A stretch of 64,000 nt of DNA from Voacanga thouarsii. Its lineage: Eukaryota > Streptophyta > Magnoliopsida > Gentianales > Apocynaceae. Position 1 is the first letter of the stretch; the number at the start of each line of letters is the position of its first letter. Where the stretch lies: positions 372,001 through 436,000 of the forward strand of contig JANUWF010002021.1 of the NCBI GenBank assembly GCA_026120185.1, in the 5' to 3' direction. Positions 25,601 through 36,899 of this stretch are shown here, one piece after another. A program made the translations under genes and the position numbers. Below the pieces are notes generated by a model. That model was not told the DNA's origin, did not search any database, and saw nothing but the letters and a program-made list of their open reading frames with translations.

Positions 25601-26280
25601 ATTAACAATTAGCTTTTAAAGGACCTCTCAAGAGGCTCTTTAATGGCAGTTGAAGCGTACTCCATTTACAATATTAATGGATATTATTTTCACACCATAA
25701 GCTATGGAGAAGGAAGATCAACAATAAATTATGAGATGTGCATTCAAGGCACGACTTTTGCTCAATTAACAACTGGAGGAGATTATTATGATTGATACAA
25801 GAAATACTCCGTGTGCAATATCCTGGCTTGCCAAAGAAGAACACTGTATTGTTTAAATGTGAATGGTTTGATCCACGATCTCATGATAGTATGAAAGTTC
25901 ATCCAAGATACAGCTTGGTAGAAACAAATCAAAGAAAAAGGTGACCAAAATACGAACCATTTGTGCCAGCCTATCAAGTAATTCAGGTATACTACGCCCC
26001 ATATCCGAGTACAAAACGTGATATGCGCTTTTTCACGTTAAAGAGAGAGAAATTTTTTATGTTCCACAAGTTGAACGCGCTTATCAAAATGACCATTCTA
26101 TTAGCACACCATTACAAATTCAAGATGATCAACTTAATCCTCTACGTGATTGGGATGCTATAGGAGAAGAGGATGTCATTAGGTGTGATGGTAATGATGA
26201 AACTACCGATGAATAGATTGAATGAGTCTGAAAATGAGGAAAATGATGACGATGAATCGATTGAAATTGAGGACAAGTAA
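22626..26280 (+). pseudogene. CACTA TNP2-type transposase, decayed
   Basis: The gene starts at ATG 22626 with MNGDRSWMYNRLLPGHRGI, the plant transposase-associated domain, which contains CPCSRCK. The next frame (23001-23375) and the following broken stretch carry the TNP2 catalytic region, including LALCADGFAPFGMSGKSY near 23607-23660 and MRAALMWTIEDFPTHRML at 23875-23928. The domain known as DUF4218 follows (24418-24696, with SHDCHVFLLHLLPVAFRQ, and 25010-25327, with YLVEEVSNFTTYYFEPHV and HLYVLLNCLEVEPFIRF). A DUF4216-like end lies at about 25790-26280 (FKCEWFDPRS, YEPFVPAYQVIQVYYAPYPS). This order is that of plant En/Spm TNP2/TNPD proteins, which cut and join element ends. Stops near 22996, 23373, 23824, 24235, 24694 and 25325 plus frame changes disable it. 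Some interruptions may be introns, for example around 24700-25000. Confidence 0.88.
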
Positions 26281-26380
26281 AATATTCTTTTTACATATTC
26301 ATATTTTTTTACTTTTCTTACATATATTATTGTATATTATTTTTTAATTTGTAAACTAACAAATCATTTACTTTGTAGAT

Positions 26381-27912
26381 ATGCCTCGGAGTAGTTGATA
26401 TTTTCATTCTAAGAACCCCGCCCCATCTACCTCCAATGTTACAACATCACAAACTCCACAGAGTCCTTCATCAGATGGGAGCATTGCTGCTGGTGATAAT
26501 GCTAATACTTCTGTTGTCCCTTACTCCATTCCTTTTTTGTCACAGCGACCCATAATACACATTCTTCTGGGGAGTGATAATGTCTAAGTATACCATATAT
26601 ATTTTTACAGAGAATATAATTTTTACCCACAATTCAAACTATATTTTCAATCCTTTTTGTTGAATCACTCTAAGTTTTGATCAATGTCTTTGTGTTAGGT
26701 TTAGACCCCATATAGATTTAGTATAAAATTTATAACTGCATCTCAAACTGCATGACGCTGAAATTTGATGCCCCGCACAAAAGGTGGTTGCATGTGGATT
26801 TTAACATGAAGAATACTTGGTTTCAAGAATTCGAGGCAAGTGTTTAATAATTAAATGTTATGTGATCTTGTTCTCTCCTATAAAGTTTCGAGTTGAAGTA
26901 TCTTATATTATTTCTTTTTATTGTAGAAACGATATAGATGGAGGGCAGAGGATAGTGAAATGATCCAAAAAGCTTGGAACTCCAAGTCGGGGGAGTTATT
27001 CTGAGGGATTATTGCTTCAGCCAAAAAGGCATGGTTGAAAGATATAGTTAAGCTTCCATGGATGCTTGAGGATGTATTTGATGCTATGGTAGCATATTGG
27101 CAGAGTCCAGAGACACTAGCACGATCAGAGCAGAATTCTCGTAATCGCCAAAACTAGGGAGAGAATGCCTTATGCATGTACACGGGTAAGCCCATTCCAT
27201 ATCTCGCATATGCATATTGCATTATAAGTGTTGAAAAAATTTCAGGCATATGAATACTTAGTAAGTTATATCATAAAGAAATTAATACCATATAAATTTA
27301 TTGCAAGCAGCAAAGAATGGTAGTGTTCTACCAAATATTCTTGAGCTTCACAGAGAGTTACATCAACACGAGGTTGAAGGGAGGATGAAATTCATCACAC
27401 CATATCATCAAGATCTTTATGTAAGTTATTATTATAGTATATTTGACTTAATATTTTTCATTGAATTATTATTGATTCCTTCTAAAATCTTGACTCAATT
27501 TTTAGGAATGAGCTATTAAGATGGTTGAAAAAGAGGCAGAGACATAAGTCTCTTCTACAGCCTCAACATCTAATGAACCTGGAACTGCTACATAGTCTCC
27601 AGTGGTTGATTATGATAGCATTATACTTATAGCAGCCGGGGGTGTAAGGAAAGGATGCGTCTTCGGTCTTGGTTCAATATGTCAGCCTATCTTGAGTTCA
27701 AGGTCTGGAAGTAGCACATCTCTGGGGACTAGCAATTTTGATCACAGAGTCCTTCACAAGTTGGATGAGGATTATGGTCGCAAAATGCAAGAGATGTAAG
27801 CAAATCATGCTAAGGAGATGTTGCGTCAGGAGCAACTCATACTTGAGACTCGTCGTCAGATGGATGAGATGATGGCCACGATGCGGGTGCACTTAGAATC
27901 ATGCTTATCTTG
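26381..27912 (+). pseudogene. CACTA second gene, TNPA/plant transposase-24 type, decayed
   Basis: An apparent acceptor TTTGTAG lies just before ATG 26381 (MPRSS, then a stop). A Ser/Thr/Pro-rich start continues with HSKNPAPSTSNVTTSQTPQS. After probable introns, about 26760-27160 encodes KFDAPHKRWLHVDFNMKN, KRYRWRAEDSEMIQKAW and WLKDIVKLPWMLEDVFDAMV. These resemble the plant transposase of the Ptta/En/Spm family. Later exons include LPNILELHRELHQHEVEG (about 27330-27385) and a coiled C-terminal part to about 27912. In En/Spm the companion protein binds subterminal repeats. In-frame stops (26393, 27002, 27154 region) show decay. Exon limits are inferred, not proven. Confidence 0.7.
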
Positions 27913-28311
27913 AAGAACGTGCTCATTTAGAAGAGCCACAAACACTGAGAGGACTCATGATGATGCATGAGTGTAGCTTTGGAAAACTCATCTATGTAAT
28001 AGATTAGTTTTTATCGACTTTCACAACATACTTATTACTATTCTGTGGTGGAGACCATTTTGTGATGCCTTATTTACTAGTGGGAGTTGGATATTATTAG
28101 ACTTTATTTTGTTTGTTAATATATTTTATTTTGTACTTTATGGCCTAGGTATTTGTTGATATGTTGGGTGCTTGGTTATAGGAGTTTGGTTATTGTTATG
28201 ATGGGTGTTTGGTTACAAGAGTTCGGTTATTGATATGTTGGGTGTATGTTTATAGGATTTTGGTAAGACCTTGATATGTGTATATACTATAAGTAGGTTG
28301 AAAAAGTCAAA
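27913..28311 (+). other. CACTA 3' untranslated/intergenic part
   Basis: No coding signal. It contains a short repeated phrase near GTGGTTATAGGAGTTTGGTTATTG at about 28170-28260 (three related copies of TTGGTTAT with ATGTTGGGTGTTTGG-like sequence) and leads into the right subterminal array. Confidence 0.6.
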
Positions 28312-28805
28312 TAGGGAACAGCCACGGAAATTCCGTGGATGAATTTTTGCCAACTCTGCCACATAAACAGCCACGAGATTCCATGGTTGATTACCTAATT
28401 CAGCCACGGAATATTCATGGCTGATTGAATTAGCCATAAACGTGATTTTCAGCCATAAAATATTCCGTGGCTAATCAACCACGACTTTATTTCCGGGGGT
28501 GAATTATTTTCCAAATAAAGAAATTTTCATTATATGAAATTAAATCTACCACGAAATTATATATTCAGCTACAAAAACTTCCGTGGCCGATCACTCGCGA
28601 CCACTATTTTCATGGCTGATTACCTTTCTAAATTAAATAAAATATTATTATTTATTAAATCAGCCATAGAATTTTATTGTCAAATACGAAAATTTTCGTG
28701 GCTAATCACCCAAAAAATAGAATTCCGTGGTTGATTCCTTATTTTTGAATTAAATAATTTTTAACTATTTTGAATTAATCAGCTACGAAATTTAATTTAT
28801 TAGCC

Positions 28806-28808
<3 letters not shown>

Positions 28809-28844
<36 letters not shown>
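28809..28844 (+). repeat. (AT)n tract in the CACTA right end
   Basis: Perfect AT dinucleotides of about 36 bases directly before an internal CACTACTAAAAAC. A second (AT)n tract lies at 28953-28987. Confidence 0.95.
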
Positions 28845-28847
<3 letters not shown>

Positions 28848-28950
28848 TACTAAAAACTAGTGTAGCCGCGGATAATTTTTTGTGGCATGGCTAATTAATC
28901 AGCCACGAAAAATTTCCGTGTGTGATCAGCTACAAAATATTTTGTGGTTG

Positions 28951-28990
<40 letters not shown>

Positions 28991-29013
28991 TGATACGACA
29001 ATTTCTAGTAATG
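28845..29013 (+). mobile_element. 169-bp structure with CACTA-type ends at both sides
   Basis: Position 28845 starts CACTACTAAAAACTAGTG, a left-type CACTA end, and 29013 is the right end of the whole element. Between them are subterminal motifs and an (AT)n tract. It could be a small deletion derivative that inserted into or replaced the end of the larger element, or a fortuitous motif. The AT repeat on its left prevents a clear target duplication. Confidence 0.45.
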
Positions 29014-29056
29014 ATATATATGTGTGTGCGAGTGTAGAAAGTTAGCATGGTGACCC
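29014..29056 (+). repeat. LARD 3' LTR, segment 3 (43 bp between CACTA and solo LTR)
   Basis: A short island that starts with the CACTA target duplication ATA and ends with GACCC, the probable target duplication of the next solo LTR. It is assigned to the LARD LTR by position only. Confidence 0.5.
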
Positions 29057-31096
29057 TGAGGGGCAGAAAACAGAGGGAACATGCATCGACAGGAAGAACC
29101 AGGGGAAAAGAAAAACCTGCAAACCTTAAAGGCCACACGGAAGCGTAAAGATTATACATTTGCACGCTTTAAACCTACTAGGTTGAGTTGGAGTGGATTG
29201 AACGACAGGAATCGCTTCGCCTTGCCCACTTGAAGAAGCTTCCAGTTGAAAACCCGCTAGCCTCCTACTTCACCTTGTTTGCATGAACACCAAGCCTTTC
29301 AACTCTCAGAATATGCCACAACCCAACCTCTAGTCGGTGACCACAACAGTGAAAAAGAACGGTCTCAAACCTCCTTGGCTCTCTTGCTATTGGTTAGCAA
29401 AGCTCCAAGAAGAAATAACAGAGAAGAGAGAGGCGTGAGCCTGAGGGAGAGGGACGTGAGCTTTTCTTTTGCTAGGGAGATTAGGGTTTTCCTCTTTCCC
29501 AGAGACTTGTTTATTGGTCAGCCAAAACTAGGTCTCTTATCATCTGATAAACATATCCCCGAGATATTATATTTCAAACACCCGGATGTTATCTTGAGAA
29601 TAAGTTTGGCTTAACCCTAAACTCATCTGAACCGTATCTGGAAAAACCCTACGGTCCAAGCTATTGGACCGAAATAATATTTATTATTTTTCTTGGACCC
29701 AAAAAGTCCATAATAATAAACACTAATTGTTTATTTCCTGTGCTTATATAAATAACCCAATAAAAATTAATGAGCCCAAATGAACCAAAATAATTAATCT
29801 TTAATTATTTATTTCTTGGGCTTATATAAATAACCCAATAAATAATTAAGCATTAATTATTTCCCCTAGTTTAAGCCCAGGTTAATTTGCTAATTATTCA
29901 TACTGGACCTAGGCCCTAAATAATTAATTAACCAATTAAACCAGATAGTTAATTTCTCTCAACTCCTGTTTTTATTTAATTTATTTATTTATTTTATTCC
30001 AGTCTAATAATAAATTAGACATCCTGAATAAAATAAAATAAAATAAAATGAAATAAAATCCTCTTGAACTGAGACCAATTCCTCAACCCAAAATTAGTTA
30101 GGATTTACGGGCTATTCCGAGGATCAAAAAGACACATCGCCTTGGCTGTTAAAATGACCAAAATACCCCTACTATATAAATAGCTATATTTTGCATTTTT
30201 AAATATTTTCTAATATCACCATAAGAAAATATTGACCCCAAGGACAATGCTGCATTAGCAAAGTCTCCGACCTATAGGTGAAATGACTAAAATACCCCTC
30301 TACACATCGCCGTACATTTAGAGAGGAAGAAGTGTACTAACACCCCTCTAAATGACATCTACCATCCTTAGGCTTCTAGTTCAATGATCCATGACTTCTT
30401 GGAGTGTTTTCGCTTTCCAAGGGAGCTACCCTAAAGCAAACATCGGAGTCATGTTTCCGAGAGCCCTGGACATTTTAGACCATTCGGACAACCACAATGG
30501 GCGATATAGTGCAGAAACTATCTTGTACAAGTCTGTCTTAACTAACTAGTTACATATACCCAATACACAAGTATATTGGTTCTACTATAGAACCTCAACT
30601 ATACCATATCAAAGCATATGCTTCCAGCCTCGTTAGACCACCAACTCATACTCAAGTCGTAGAGTACTAGTCCACGTTGTAGCGGTAGTAGTCTAGGTTT
30701 CTATCATATAGTACTTTTAGAAACCACTACTACAGGTCCTGTCCTATGTATTCGAAATACGCTTATGTCATGAAGTGAGAGGACTACTCACTAGCTAAAG
30801 GTAATCCATTCCCTATTTGGAATTCATAACATAATAACTTAAACATGATGAGATTCCCAGTCTCATCAATAGGTTAAGAACAAATATTTATGTGTTAAAT
30901 AACCCGTGATCCATACCTTACTGTGAAAGACCACCATTCACATGGATCACTTATTTAAACACAATAGGTCTGTTCCAAACGAAAATTGTGCACAAACAAA
31001 AAGTAAATTCCCAAACAATTTTTGAAAATAAATTCTTTTATTAAAATATTCGATTTTACATCAGAAAACTAGCCTAAGAGGGCATACAATCCAACA
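29057..31096 (-). mobile_element. Copia solo LTR (family A), minus orientation
   Basis: About 2,040 bp, homologous to the solo LTR at 238-2125 along its length. On the - strand it reads from TGTTGGATTGTATGCCCTCT (31096) to a TCA end (29057). The flanks GACCC (29052-29056) and GGCCC (31097-31101) fit a 5-bp target duplication with one change. There is no Copia interior. A 111-codon + strand frame at 29279-29614 is not conserved in the sister copy and is not called a gene. Confidence 0.83.
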
Positions 31097-33148
31097 GGCC
31101 CAGGGAACTTCATTTGCCTTAGGCCGCCCATTTTTGTCCCCCTAGCCTACCTAGTTTCTCCCAAAACTAAGCAGGCTAGTGAAGTTCAGATTCAATAAAA
31201 TTGCTTCCCTTGGAGATGTATGATTGCATATCAAATGAACTTCTAGCAGGTTGGTTGTGTGAATAAAATTTTCTATTTGTTGAGGGGTGGGTAAGGTCAA
31301 AGAATCATTGATTCTAGGTTTGAAATTTGCCCTTTAACTGAAAAAGGAAATGCAGGCGCCTATTACCGTCTTGATGGGTTTTTTGCGCTATGTGTATATG
31401 AATTGGTGGAATAGGGCATTGAAAGGATTGGAGTAATGAAAGCACGGTTATTTTATCTAATGAGTATTGAGAATATGTAAAGAATATGTTCTTAGCTGGA
31501 ATATGGAAGGAATTGATAATGCATGGCATTTTGGTAATAATAAGCTTACTCCAGATGCTACAGAACTCACTCCAATTCAATATGTGCTCTAAATTGTAGT
31601 AACTGGAATGGTATTTATAGAAGTCCCTTGGGTCCCATCTCGACCCTCCACATGTCCAGCCATCCATTTAATATTACTAAATGGCCGCCCGATTTGGAGT
31701 GACAAAATATGGGGCCCATCTCAATTGGAATGGCATTACTATGGACGATTGTAGAGTTTGATTTCAAATTCAAATTAAAGCTTAAAAGGTTAATGAACGG
31801 TATGGCCCACTCTTTCTGTCATGACTTGTAAATAGGCCCCATCACAATTAGTGTGACAGTATTGTATACAAGTATGGAGTTTAATTCTAAATTCAAATTA
31901 AAGCTTAAAGGGTAAAGGAAATATATGTCCCACTCTGTCTGATGTGACTTGGAAATAGACCCCATCACAATTGGAATGAGATTTTGTATTTGATTGACAA
32001 TCCTTCTGGGCCCTAGAGTTCTATGCTTTAGATAATGAGGGTTGACGTCATCAATGATGTTATAAAATGCATTGCTCAACAATACATTTGAATTTAAATA
32101 AGGTCTGGAAGAATATGGTGGCCTAAGGAAGTTTTGCCCACTTGCGGAGGAAGTGTATTGTTAGAGCATTTTTATGATTTTGGATGGCTAAACCCTTATA
32201 AAAACATTCTTTACTTATCAAATCAGGGGAGGAGAGTTGGGAAAAGTCTAGGGTTTCTCTCAATAACCCTAGATCTTGAATGTTTGAGTGCTAACTAGAG
32301 GGAAGGACCAAGAGATCCAAGAAGTGGAAGGGAGTCTACTTGAAGATTGCAAGAGGATGAAGAAGAAAAGCTTATCTTTGAGTTTGTCTTTCACTCCTTT
32401 TGTAATATTTCTTGTATTATTGTGCTAAGAATAGGTTTTTAATTGTAATAAAGGGTTGTATCCTATTTTTGTGCTTGAGAATGATGTATTTTCCTTAAAT
32501 CTATGATTCTTGTTCTTGAGTATTTGGTTATTTGATCTTATTTGGTTAATCTTTGTTGCATGGGTCTTGATTGATTTATTTTAATTGATTGTTCATCCTT
32601 AATGATTTTGAGAGATAGGGTTGAGGATAGGACACCCATTTGATTATGTTAGCATTTGCCATTTTCAATTAACCCTTGAGGGAGGTTGGGAATTAGGGCT
32701 AATAACCAAAGGACTTATGAAATTACCTAGAGATAGAGATTTTGTGACCTCCGGATGGTTTGGGATAGTGAGTAATGACTAATGCAACTTTAGGCTCGGT
32801 TGGTTAGGTAGAGATACCGATCAATCAAACATAGGGGTAGAAACCTCATAACTCGAGAAAGGGTGAGATTGATTTATGACTCACTTCGGTGCCTAAAATT
32901 AAGAATTGTAGGTTCAAGGGGTACACATTTCTTAGGCCTTGAGTGGGGGACTTCCTCTTTATTACATTAGTTTTTCTCTTACTTATTCCTTGGGGGTATT
33001 GTGACTCTTTCTTATGTACAAGAACATAACCTCTCGTCTCATGTAGTTAGTTTACACCTCACGTTTACTTTTGGCTAAACAATGAGGAAAGAATGAAGTA
33101 GGAGTGATAACCCCCATTCCCTAAGGTTCTTTGAGACTTGCTAACACC
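31097..33148 (+). repeat. LARD 3' LTR, segment 4 (U3 end, promoter, R/U5)
   Basis: The segment opens with GGCCCAGGGAACTTCATTTG, another unit of the motif array of segment 1, which supports continuity. It has a TATA-like TTATAAAAAC at 32196-32205 followed by repeats of a plant leader-like TCTAGGGTTTCTCTC, and an AATAAA signal at 32447-32452. That spacing fits LTR promoter and polyadenylation signals. The segment ends where the hAT terminus begins. No coding sequence is visible; the - strand frame at 31314-31667 shows no familiar motif. Confidence 0.6.
32196..32205 (+). promoter_or_regulatory. TATA box candidate of the LARD LTR
   Basis: TTATAAAAAC lies 242 bases upstream of an AATAAA signal (32447-32452), a usual arrangement for U3-R in a plant LTR. 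This is a sequence match only. Confidence 0.45.
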
Positions 33149-33413
33149 AAGGTTCTGAAAATCAGACCGATCATCAAACCGGTGAAGTAACAAGTTCAAT
33201 GGTTCACAGGATATAAAAGATATCTCTTAAAACTCATAGATTTCAAACAAGAATAAATTAGTTAGTTATCAATACAACAATTCAATGTTAATACACAATA
33301 TATTTCAATACAGAATATAACAATAGTTCAAAGTCAAATATGAACAATTCAAATATACAGTTCTGGTACAACATCATCACCAAACTAACATAATTAAAAT
33401 CTAAAGTGTATAA

Positions 33414-36044
33414 TCAATCATAGTCTACATTAACTTGTGGTCTAAGTCTAACATCTTCACCAAAGAAGTTATATGTTCTGTCATTTTCACCATCAAATGA
33501 ACCCAAACTTGCTGACTTAGGTATGTTAGTTTCCATATCAATTTTTGTGCTATCTATTCAAATAAAATGATATAAAAGAAATAACATAATATTATTTCTT
33601 TACAACTTAAAAATAAAACTCACTAATAATTAGAATAGCATGATCATTATAAATTAAATTTTCAATTGCTTCCTCATCAAACTTTGGTTGAGGATCTTCT
33701 TCCACACCCAAAAATCAAGTTTGTCAATCGATTCATAATCAATAGGATCATATGAACTTTTCTTTTGATGAATCCTAGAAGCATTGATATCATTTTAAAT
33801 TATTTAAACATATGGTAATTAAAAGTTCCAAATATAACAAATACCACTAATAGTAAAAGATTAAATTATTATATTGACATACCAAGATTTCGAATGCAGG
33901 TTATAACTCACATAAACATGGTCACAAAGTCTTTGATGCTCCATCCTATTCCTCCTTTTGGTGTGAATTAAATCAAGGAGACTTCAATTTCTTTCACATC
34001 CTGAAGAAGAAGCTGTTTGACTTAGAATACAAATTGTAATGTTTCTCAAAATAGGAGCACTACCACCAAACAACCTCCACCATTCATCTGCATGCATAGA
34101 ATATTATCAACTAAATGTAATAGTTTTCAAAAAGTTAAAACGTATAAATATAACAAAGCAATTTACCGGGTGTGAGTGATTTTGCTGCAGGTAAGCAAGA
34201 TGGCCTAGAAAAGCTCTCTTTACGTTCCCTATACACTTGTATTTCTTTCATAGATTTGATTGGATCATTGCAAATACTTTTTATGTCCAACAGATCAAGC
34301 AAACCTTGCATGACCTTATGCTTCTCAATAAATTTTTCATCGTAAAAGAAAGTTGGATTTAAGAATTAAGCTAAAGCATGAATATTGCAATGCAAGTGCT
34401 TATCCCATCGGGCCTTAATGATTTCAGTGTAAGGCTTGTATAAATTTTTTTTATTCCTGAACATCTCTTTGATACATTTCTTGGCCCTTTACATGCCTTT
34501 ATATACATATCCTAATGAAGGTTTTTCATCAACATCTACAATCCTCAACAATCTAATAAGAGGACCACTAAGTTTCACCATAACTTGACAATCTTGCTAA
34601 AATTTACTATCTAAGATAATAGCACTACCAACTTTTCCATTGGCACTTCTTCCTAACTTGTGTCCAATGAAGTATTTATCAACAGCTAATGCTTACAAGT
34701 CTTCCTTATGGTCACAAATACTTTTCAAAGTAATGAAAACTATAGCAAAACGTGTAACTCCTAGACGAACTATTTCCTTCCAATTTGGCCTTTTTCTAAG
34801 TTAAGACAAAAATACCATATGATTGTATACAAAAATAGTAATCTTAGAAGTATGAGAAGGAAAGTTAGCTACATGAGGCAATGAAGCAATATATTTCAAG
34901 ATAAGATTCAAACAATGTGCTGCATAAGGAGAACAAAAAATGTTTTCATACTTCTCATGAATTTAATCAACCTCCCAGCTACTACATAATTTGCAGCATT
35001 ATCAGTCACTACATGCACAATATTCGCAAGCCCAACCTATTCAATAGCATCCACAAAGAAGCTAAATAAAATTTTTTGCATCTTTCACCATATTAGAAGA
35101 ATCAACAGATTTAACAAAAGTCATACCTGCAGGAAAGTATACCAAAAAATTGATCAAATTTCTTTGCCTTTGATTAGTCTAACCATCAGCCATAAGTGTA
35201 CATCCAAATGCTTTCCAGTTACTTCGATAACGATCAACAAGAAGCTGGCATTATTTCTTACAATCTCCCAACAAGCTAACCCGTATTTCATCATAAGATG
35301 GAGCTTTAAAGCCAGGTCCAATAGCTACAATAGCATCTAATGCAAGTTGAAAATAAGGAGATTAAATTACATTAAATGGAATACAAGCATCATAGAGCCA
35401 TCCATCAATTTCCATTTTAGCTTTTCTCACTGTTTCTTTGTTTGCAAAAACACTTTTTAGACTTGGTTGGGATCCTGGAGTTATTCTTGATACAAAAAAA
35501 TTGTCTACTTGTCCACTAGTTTTTCTCTTTCCTCTATTTTCAGTACATTGTGCTTTAGTTGGTGGAGTAAACTCATGAACTTCGAGCACTTCCTCTGCTC
35601 TAGCTTCATCATAGTCATCATTATAATTAACTTTGGATTCATCTTTTTTTTACTTCACTTGCTCCAAAAGTGATAACATATGACATCTAAAATCATAAGA
35701 AACTTTTTTACATGAAGCAATCTGTCCTTATCTCCCTGCTAGATGTTGCTTCATTCTATGAATTCCTCCTCCTTGAAATTAATATATTAAAGTGATAACA
35801 TTTGACATCTAATATCATAAGAGACTTTTTTCATGGAGCAATCTGTCCTTGTCTCCTTGCTAAATGTTGCTTCATTCTATGAATTCCTCCTCCTCTAATG
35901 ACAAGTGTGCACTGGCTTTCCTTTTTCTTGGATTAGACTAATATATTCCCATGTCAGATCAGTCCTTCCATGACTATAAGCTGAGGATTGTTTGTCATTA
36001 GACTCATCATTGCTGTTCAATGCTTGATTATTAGAAGCTTCCAT
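33414..36044 (-). pseudogene. hAT transposase (BED, DUF659, hAT-C), decayed
   Basis: The - strand reading starts at ATG 36044 with MEASNNQALNSNDESNDKQS, then a degraded BED zinc-finger region with LTWEYISLIQ and KKVSYDIRCQ. The frame 35589-35362 includes FFVSRITPGSQPSLKSVF. The DUF659/RNase H-like core follows, with WKAFGCTLMADG near 35210 and YAAHCLNLILKYI near 34925-34890. The C-terminal dimerisation domain at about 34097-33900 contains PILRNITICILSQTASSSGC followed by ERNWSLLDLIHTKRRNRMEH, very close to the hAT-C consensus. A tail with DPIDYESIDKLDFWV lies near 33750-33700, and a last exon with SASLGSFDGENDRTYNFFGE ends at the stop 33416-33414. Numerous stops and shifts interrupt it; gaps with GT/AG edges are probably introns. 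Confidence 0.88.
35667..35895 (-). repeat. Tandem duplication within the hAT BED region
   Basis: A segment of about 105 bases (about 35667-35775) with GATGTTGCTTCATTCTATGA is repeated at 35793-35895 with a few changes. It duplicates part of the degraded zinc-finger coding region, which would by itself disturb the domain. Confidence 0.85.
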
Positions 36045-36329
36045 ATCTATTAAGCTAAAAATATTTCAGCAACCAATAAAATTTCAGCAACAATCATCAT
36101 AGATGGCCACTTAAACAATGCTCTAAATTCCCTGAAAACTTGGTAGTAAATTATTATCCCAATTCAGAAGGAGATAAAAATTGATCCAAAAGCAAAATAT
36201 TTATAGATAAACCAATAAGAAAAATTAATTTGAGGAATTAAAGATTAAACAATCAAACACAAAACATAAAAGCACAAAGTGGGTGGAAGATTAGCAAATG
36301 AATGAATGTTGTCAAAGGCATCGTCTTCT

Positions 36330-36818
36330 AGTTCCATCAACTCCTCAACTTCTGAAAATTCTATCGAGGGTGAAAAGAAAAAGAAGGTAAAATTTTCCTT
36401 CTGCTATTCTATGTAATTATGGTATCTATTCTATGTAATTTTGAAAATCAACTAAGATCAGATATGGGAAAATATCTGCTATTCTATGTGGCCTTCAACA
36501 GGTATAGATGATGTCAAAAGTTTGATATCCTCGATTGGTGGGTTCAAAAAGTTCTATGCAGATTGTTTCCCTCTTATTGTGCATAAGGAAGTTCCTCAAT
36601 TCAGGCTAAATGAGTATTTGGAGCATCCTAAAGAATGGACTGAGGTCGAATACTATGGCGATATGGATGAACTGGAAAATATTTTACCATTAGATTTTGT
36701 CTCTATTGTGGATATAAGATATAAGGACAAAATGATCTATTCGACAGTTCTTTGGGGATATGGAGACCAGATACCAACAGGCAATTATTCATGCCTCGTG
36801 GCCTTCATAGAACAGCAG
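36330..36818 (+). pseudogene. Captured gene-like fragment in the hAT element, unknown function
   Basis: On the + strand, opposite to the transposase, about 36318-36386 reads as a Ser-rich then Lys-rich exon (INSSTSENSIEGEKKKK). It ends AAG with GTAAAA following. A stretch of about 115 bases with stops ends in TTCAACAG near 36501. The open frame then continues as GIDDVKSLISSIGGFKKFYA, later VPQFRLNEYLEHPKEWTEVE and DELENILPLDFVSIVDIRYK, up to IPTG near 36783. The composition (acidic, Trp and Tyr present, no low complexity) is like a real protein. The part beyond 36783 runs into a hairpin and the sequence after it is the inverted copy. I do not recognise the family. It may be a host gene fragment taken up by the transposon (Pack-type capture). 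Confidence 0.5.
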
Positions 36819-36893
36819 GGACATTTTCCTATTTTCTTCTGCTGTTCTATGAAGGCCGCATATAATTACCTGTTGGTATCTGGTCTCCATATC
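36757..36893. repeat. Long hairpin formed by inverted duplication of the captured exon
   Basis: The left arm 36757-36818 and right arm 36839-36893 are reverse complements. The outer 25 bases (starting GATATGGAGACCAGATACCA) and the inner 19 bases (GGCCTTCATAGAACAGCAG) pair perfectly; a mismatched middle of 11-18 bases and a 20-base loop separate them. Shorter related pieces (TTCTGCTATTCTATG) recur around 36400-36490. Confidence 0.92.
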
Positions 36894-36899
36894 TGATGA

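Larger units (their letters stand above)
17713..29013 (+). mobile_element. CACTA (En/Spm) DNA transposon, 11.3 kb
   Basis: The left end CACTACTGGAAACTGGCATA and the inverted right end CATTACTAGAAATTGTCGTA are terminal inverted repeats of CACTA type. They are flanked by a perfect 3-bp target duplication ATA at 17710-17712 and 29014-29016. Both ends carry dense subterminal arrays of CGTGGCTGAT-like motifs in both directions, the expected TNPA binding region. Inside are a TNP2-type transposase pseudogene and a second gene of the plant transposase-24/TNPA type, both on the + strand. A solo LTR inserted at 19892-21576 adds 1.7 kb. The terminal CACTA is CATTA at the right end, and the genes are broken, so the element is probably immobile. 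Confidence 0.92.
28312..29013 (-). repeat. CACTA right subterminal array and terminus
   Basis: Repeated CCACGGAATATTCGTGGCTGAT-like motifs in both directions mirror the left end. Two (AT)n tracts interrupt the array, and the terminus TTTCTAGTAATG ends at 29013. Confidence 0.85.

Noticed and set aside
29279..29614. 111-codon + strand frame
   Set aside because: It lies within a solo LTR and is not open in the homologous LTR at 238-2125.
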